This document shows positions 60,800-64,000 of a stretch of DNA of 64,000 nucleotides, piece by piece (positions within the stretch are counted from its first letter, which is position 1; the number at the start of each line of letters is the position of its first letter). The stretch comes from Asticcacaulis sp. YBE204 (lineage in GTDB: Bacteria; Pseudomonadota; Alphaproteobacteria; Caulobacterales; Caulobacteraceae). The stretch spans positions 470,587 to 534,586 of the forward strand of contig NZ_AWGF01000004.1 of the NCBI RefSeq assembly GCF_000495855.1, given 5' to 3'. Under the pieces are notes generated by a model, which saw only the letters and a list, made by a program, of their open reading frames with translations, was not told where the DNA came from and searched no databases. The translations under genes were made by a program, and so were the position numbers.

Positions 60800-61171
60800 A
60801 TGCCCACGATTAACCAGCTTATCCGTAAGCCGCGCAAGGCCCCGCCGAAGCGCAACAAGGTGCCGGCCCTGAAGGGTTCGCCCCAGCGCCGCGGCGTTTG
60901 CACCCGCGTTTACACCACCACCCCGAAGAAGCCGAACTCGGCCCTTCGTAAGGTCGCCAAGGTCCGTCTGACCTCGGGCATCGAATCGGTGTGCTACATC
61001 CCGGGCGTCGGCCACAACCTTCAGGAACACTCGGTGGTTCTGATCCGCGGCGGCCGCGTGAAGGACCTTCCGGGCGTCCGTTACCACATCCTGCGCGGCG
61101 TGCTAGACACGCAAGGCGTCAAGAACCGTAAGCAACGCCGTTCGCACTACGGTGCGAAGCGTCCTAAGTAA
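60800..61171 (+). CDS. rpsL: 30S ribosomal protein S12
   Basis: 123 residues from the ATG at 60800. [12 protein letters not shown] start; [19 protein letters not shown] with Lys43, and [17 protein letters not shown] with Lys88; both streptomycin-related lysines have the wild-type residue. The longer frame from 60686 adds unrelated residues. First gene of the str operon. Confidence 0.98.
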   Translation: MPTINQLIRKPRKAPPKRNKVPALKGSPQRRGVCTRVYTTTPKKPNSALRKVAKVRLTSGIESVCYIPGVGHNLQEHSVVLIRGGRVKDLPGVRYHILRGVLDTQGVKNRKQRRSHYGAKRPK

Positions 61172-61657
<486 letters not shown>

Positions 61658-61820
61658 GTGCGGGGCAGGGGTTCACGCCCCTGTCATATTAGAGCTTTAA
61701 CGCGCGGGGGGTTTAGGTTAAACCGCCCGCGCATCTACACATTAAAGTCTCTGGCGAAACCAAGTTTTTTGGCGACCCTATTTAGCTATCCCTTTTTGAC
61801 CTTCTGTTGAGGCCCGTATC

Positions 61821-63899
<2,079 letters not shown>

Positions 63900-63914
63900 A
63901 CAAAATCGGATGTT

Positions 63915-63943
63915 GGCCCGTGGCATTTTGTGTGCTACGGGCC
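63915..63943 (+). other. Hairpin after fusA
   Basis: GGCCCGT pairs with ACGGGCC, extended by GGCA/TGCT with one G-U pair. No U run follows, so it is unlikely to be a full terminator and may be an attenuator or processing site before the next gene (tuf is expected but lies outside). Confidence 0.4.
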
Positions 63944-64000
63944 GCTCCTTACGTAATCAACCCTACGCAAATGAAGGTCCGCATCCGCGGAATTGAAAAA

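Overview
This is a GC-rich stretch of a free-living alphaproteobacterial chromosome. The best inference is the order Caulobacterales, quite possibly Asticcacaulis. The argument rests on an RcdA homologue (DUF1465) and a TrcR homologue (DUF1013) lying close together, the suhB-efp pair, a large TonB-dependent receptor, many Tat/Sec-exported proteins, and a TPP-riboswitch thiC. I see no tRNA, rRNA, CRISPR array, insertion sequence, prophage or replication origin. The content reads as ordinary core chromosome with small accessory patches.

Layout. 1-3150: secreted-protein pair, HAD nucleotidase, argB, rpmE (all minus). 3270-6960: ABC exporter, then an SDR-TetR pair preceded by strong dyad sites. 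7016-10005: suhB, efp, a lipoprotein, thiE. 10234-14367: rcdA, a DUF1192 gene, a quinone oxidoreductase, two tandem paralogous secreted proteins, trcR. 14422-20432: AraC regulator, orphan terminator (possible sRNA), two DUF465 genes around ubiX, small membrane proteins including a 25-residue one, thioesterase and PP2C-like phosphatase. 20429-29541: a PAS-GAF-GGDEF-EAL protein and the tamA-tamB outer-membrane assembly operon. 29648-35182: SGNH esterase, S9 peptidase, lipoprotein class A beta-lactamase, glutaminase, ParDE. 35172-40727: selO, nhaA, TonB receptor. 40818-54742: many small exported proteins of unknown function, mixed with a Sel1-repeat protein, acyl-CoA synthetase, astacin metalloprotease, clsB-like/EEP operon, MFS, XRE, SDR and an ArsR-SRPBCC pair. 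54771-59093: thiamin block (cytX, AIM24-like gene, TPP riboswitch, thiC). 59178-60458: a second ArsR/PhnB/SRPBCC module. 60563-64000: str operon rpsL-rpsG-fusA, cut before the next gene (expected tuf).

How the parts fit. Clear groups are envelope biogenesis (tamAB, clsB-like lipid synthase, exporter), thiamin supply under TPP control, cell-cycle control (rcdA and trcR, plus c-di-GMP turnover) and translation (efp, rpmE, rpsL-rpsG-fusA). The most interesting regulatory signal is a 15-bp dyad motif (gene-sense consensus TTACAGGATTTGTAA) placed 51-55 nt upstream of the start codons of four separate exported-protein genes (42430, 46679, 51762, 53228). It looks like a small undescribed regulon. 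A second shared dyad, TGAAC-N3-GTTCA, occurs three times and ties the exported-protein locus near 900 to the tandem secreted paralogues near 12.3 kb. A family of CCTCCC/GGGAGG palindromes, some in composite elements of about 160-175 bp, sits in several intergenic gaps.

Limits: all calls come from reading translations and motifs by eye. No similarity search was run, so family names rest on remembered signatures and start codons are best guesses.
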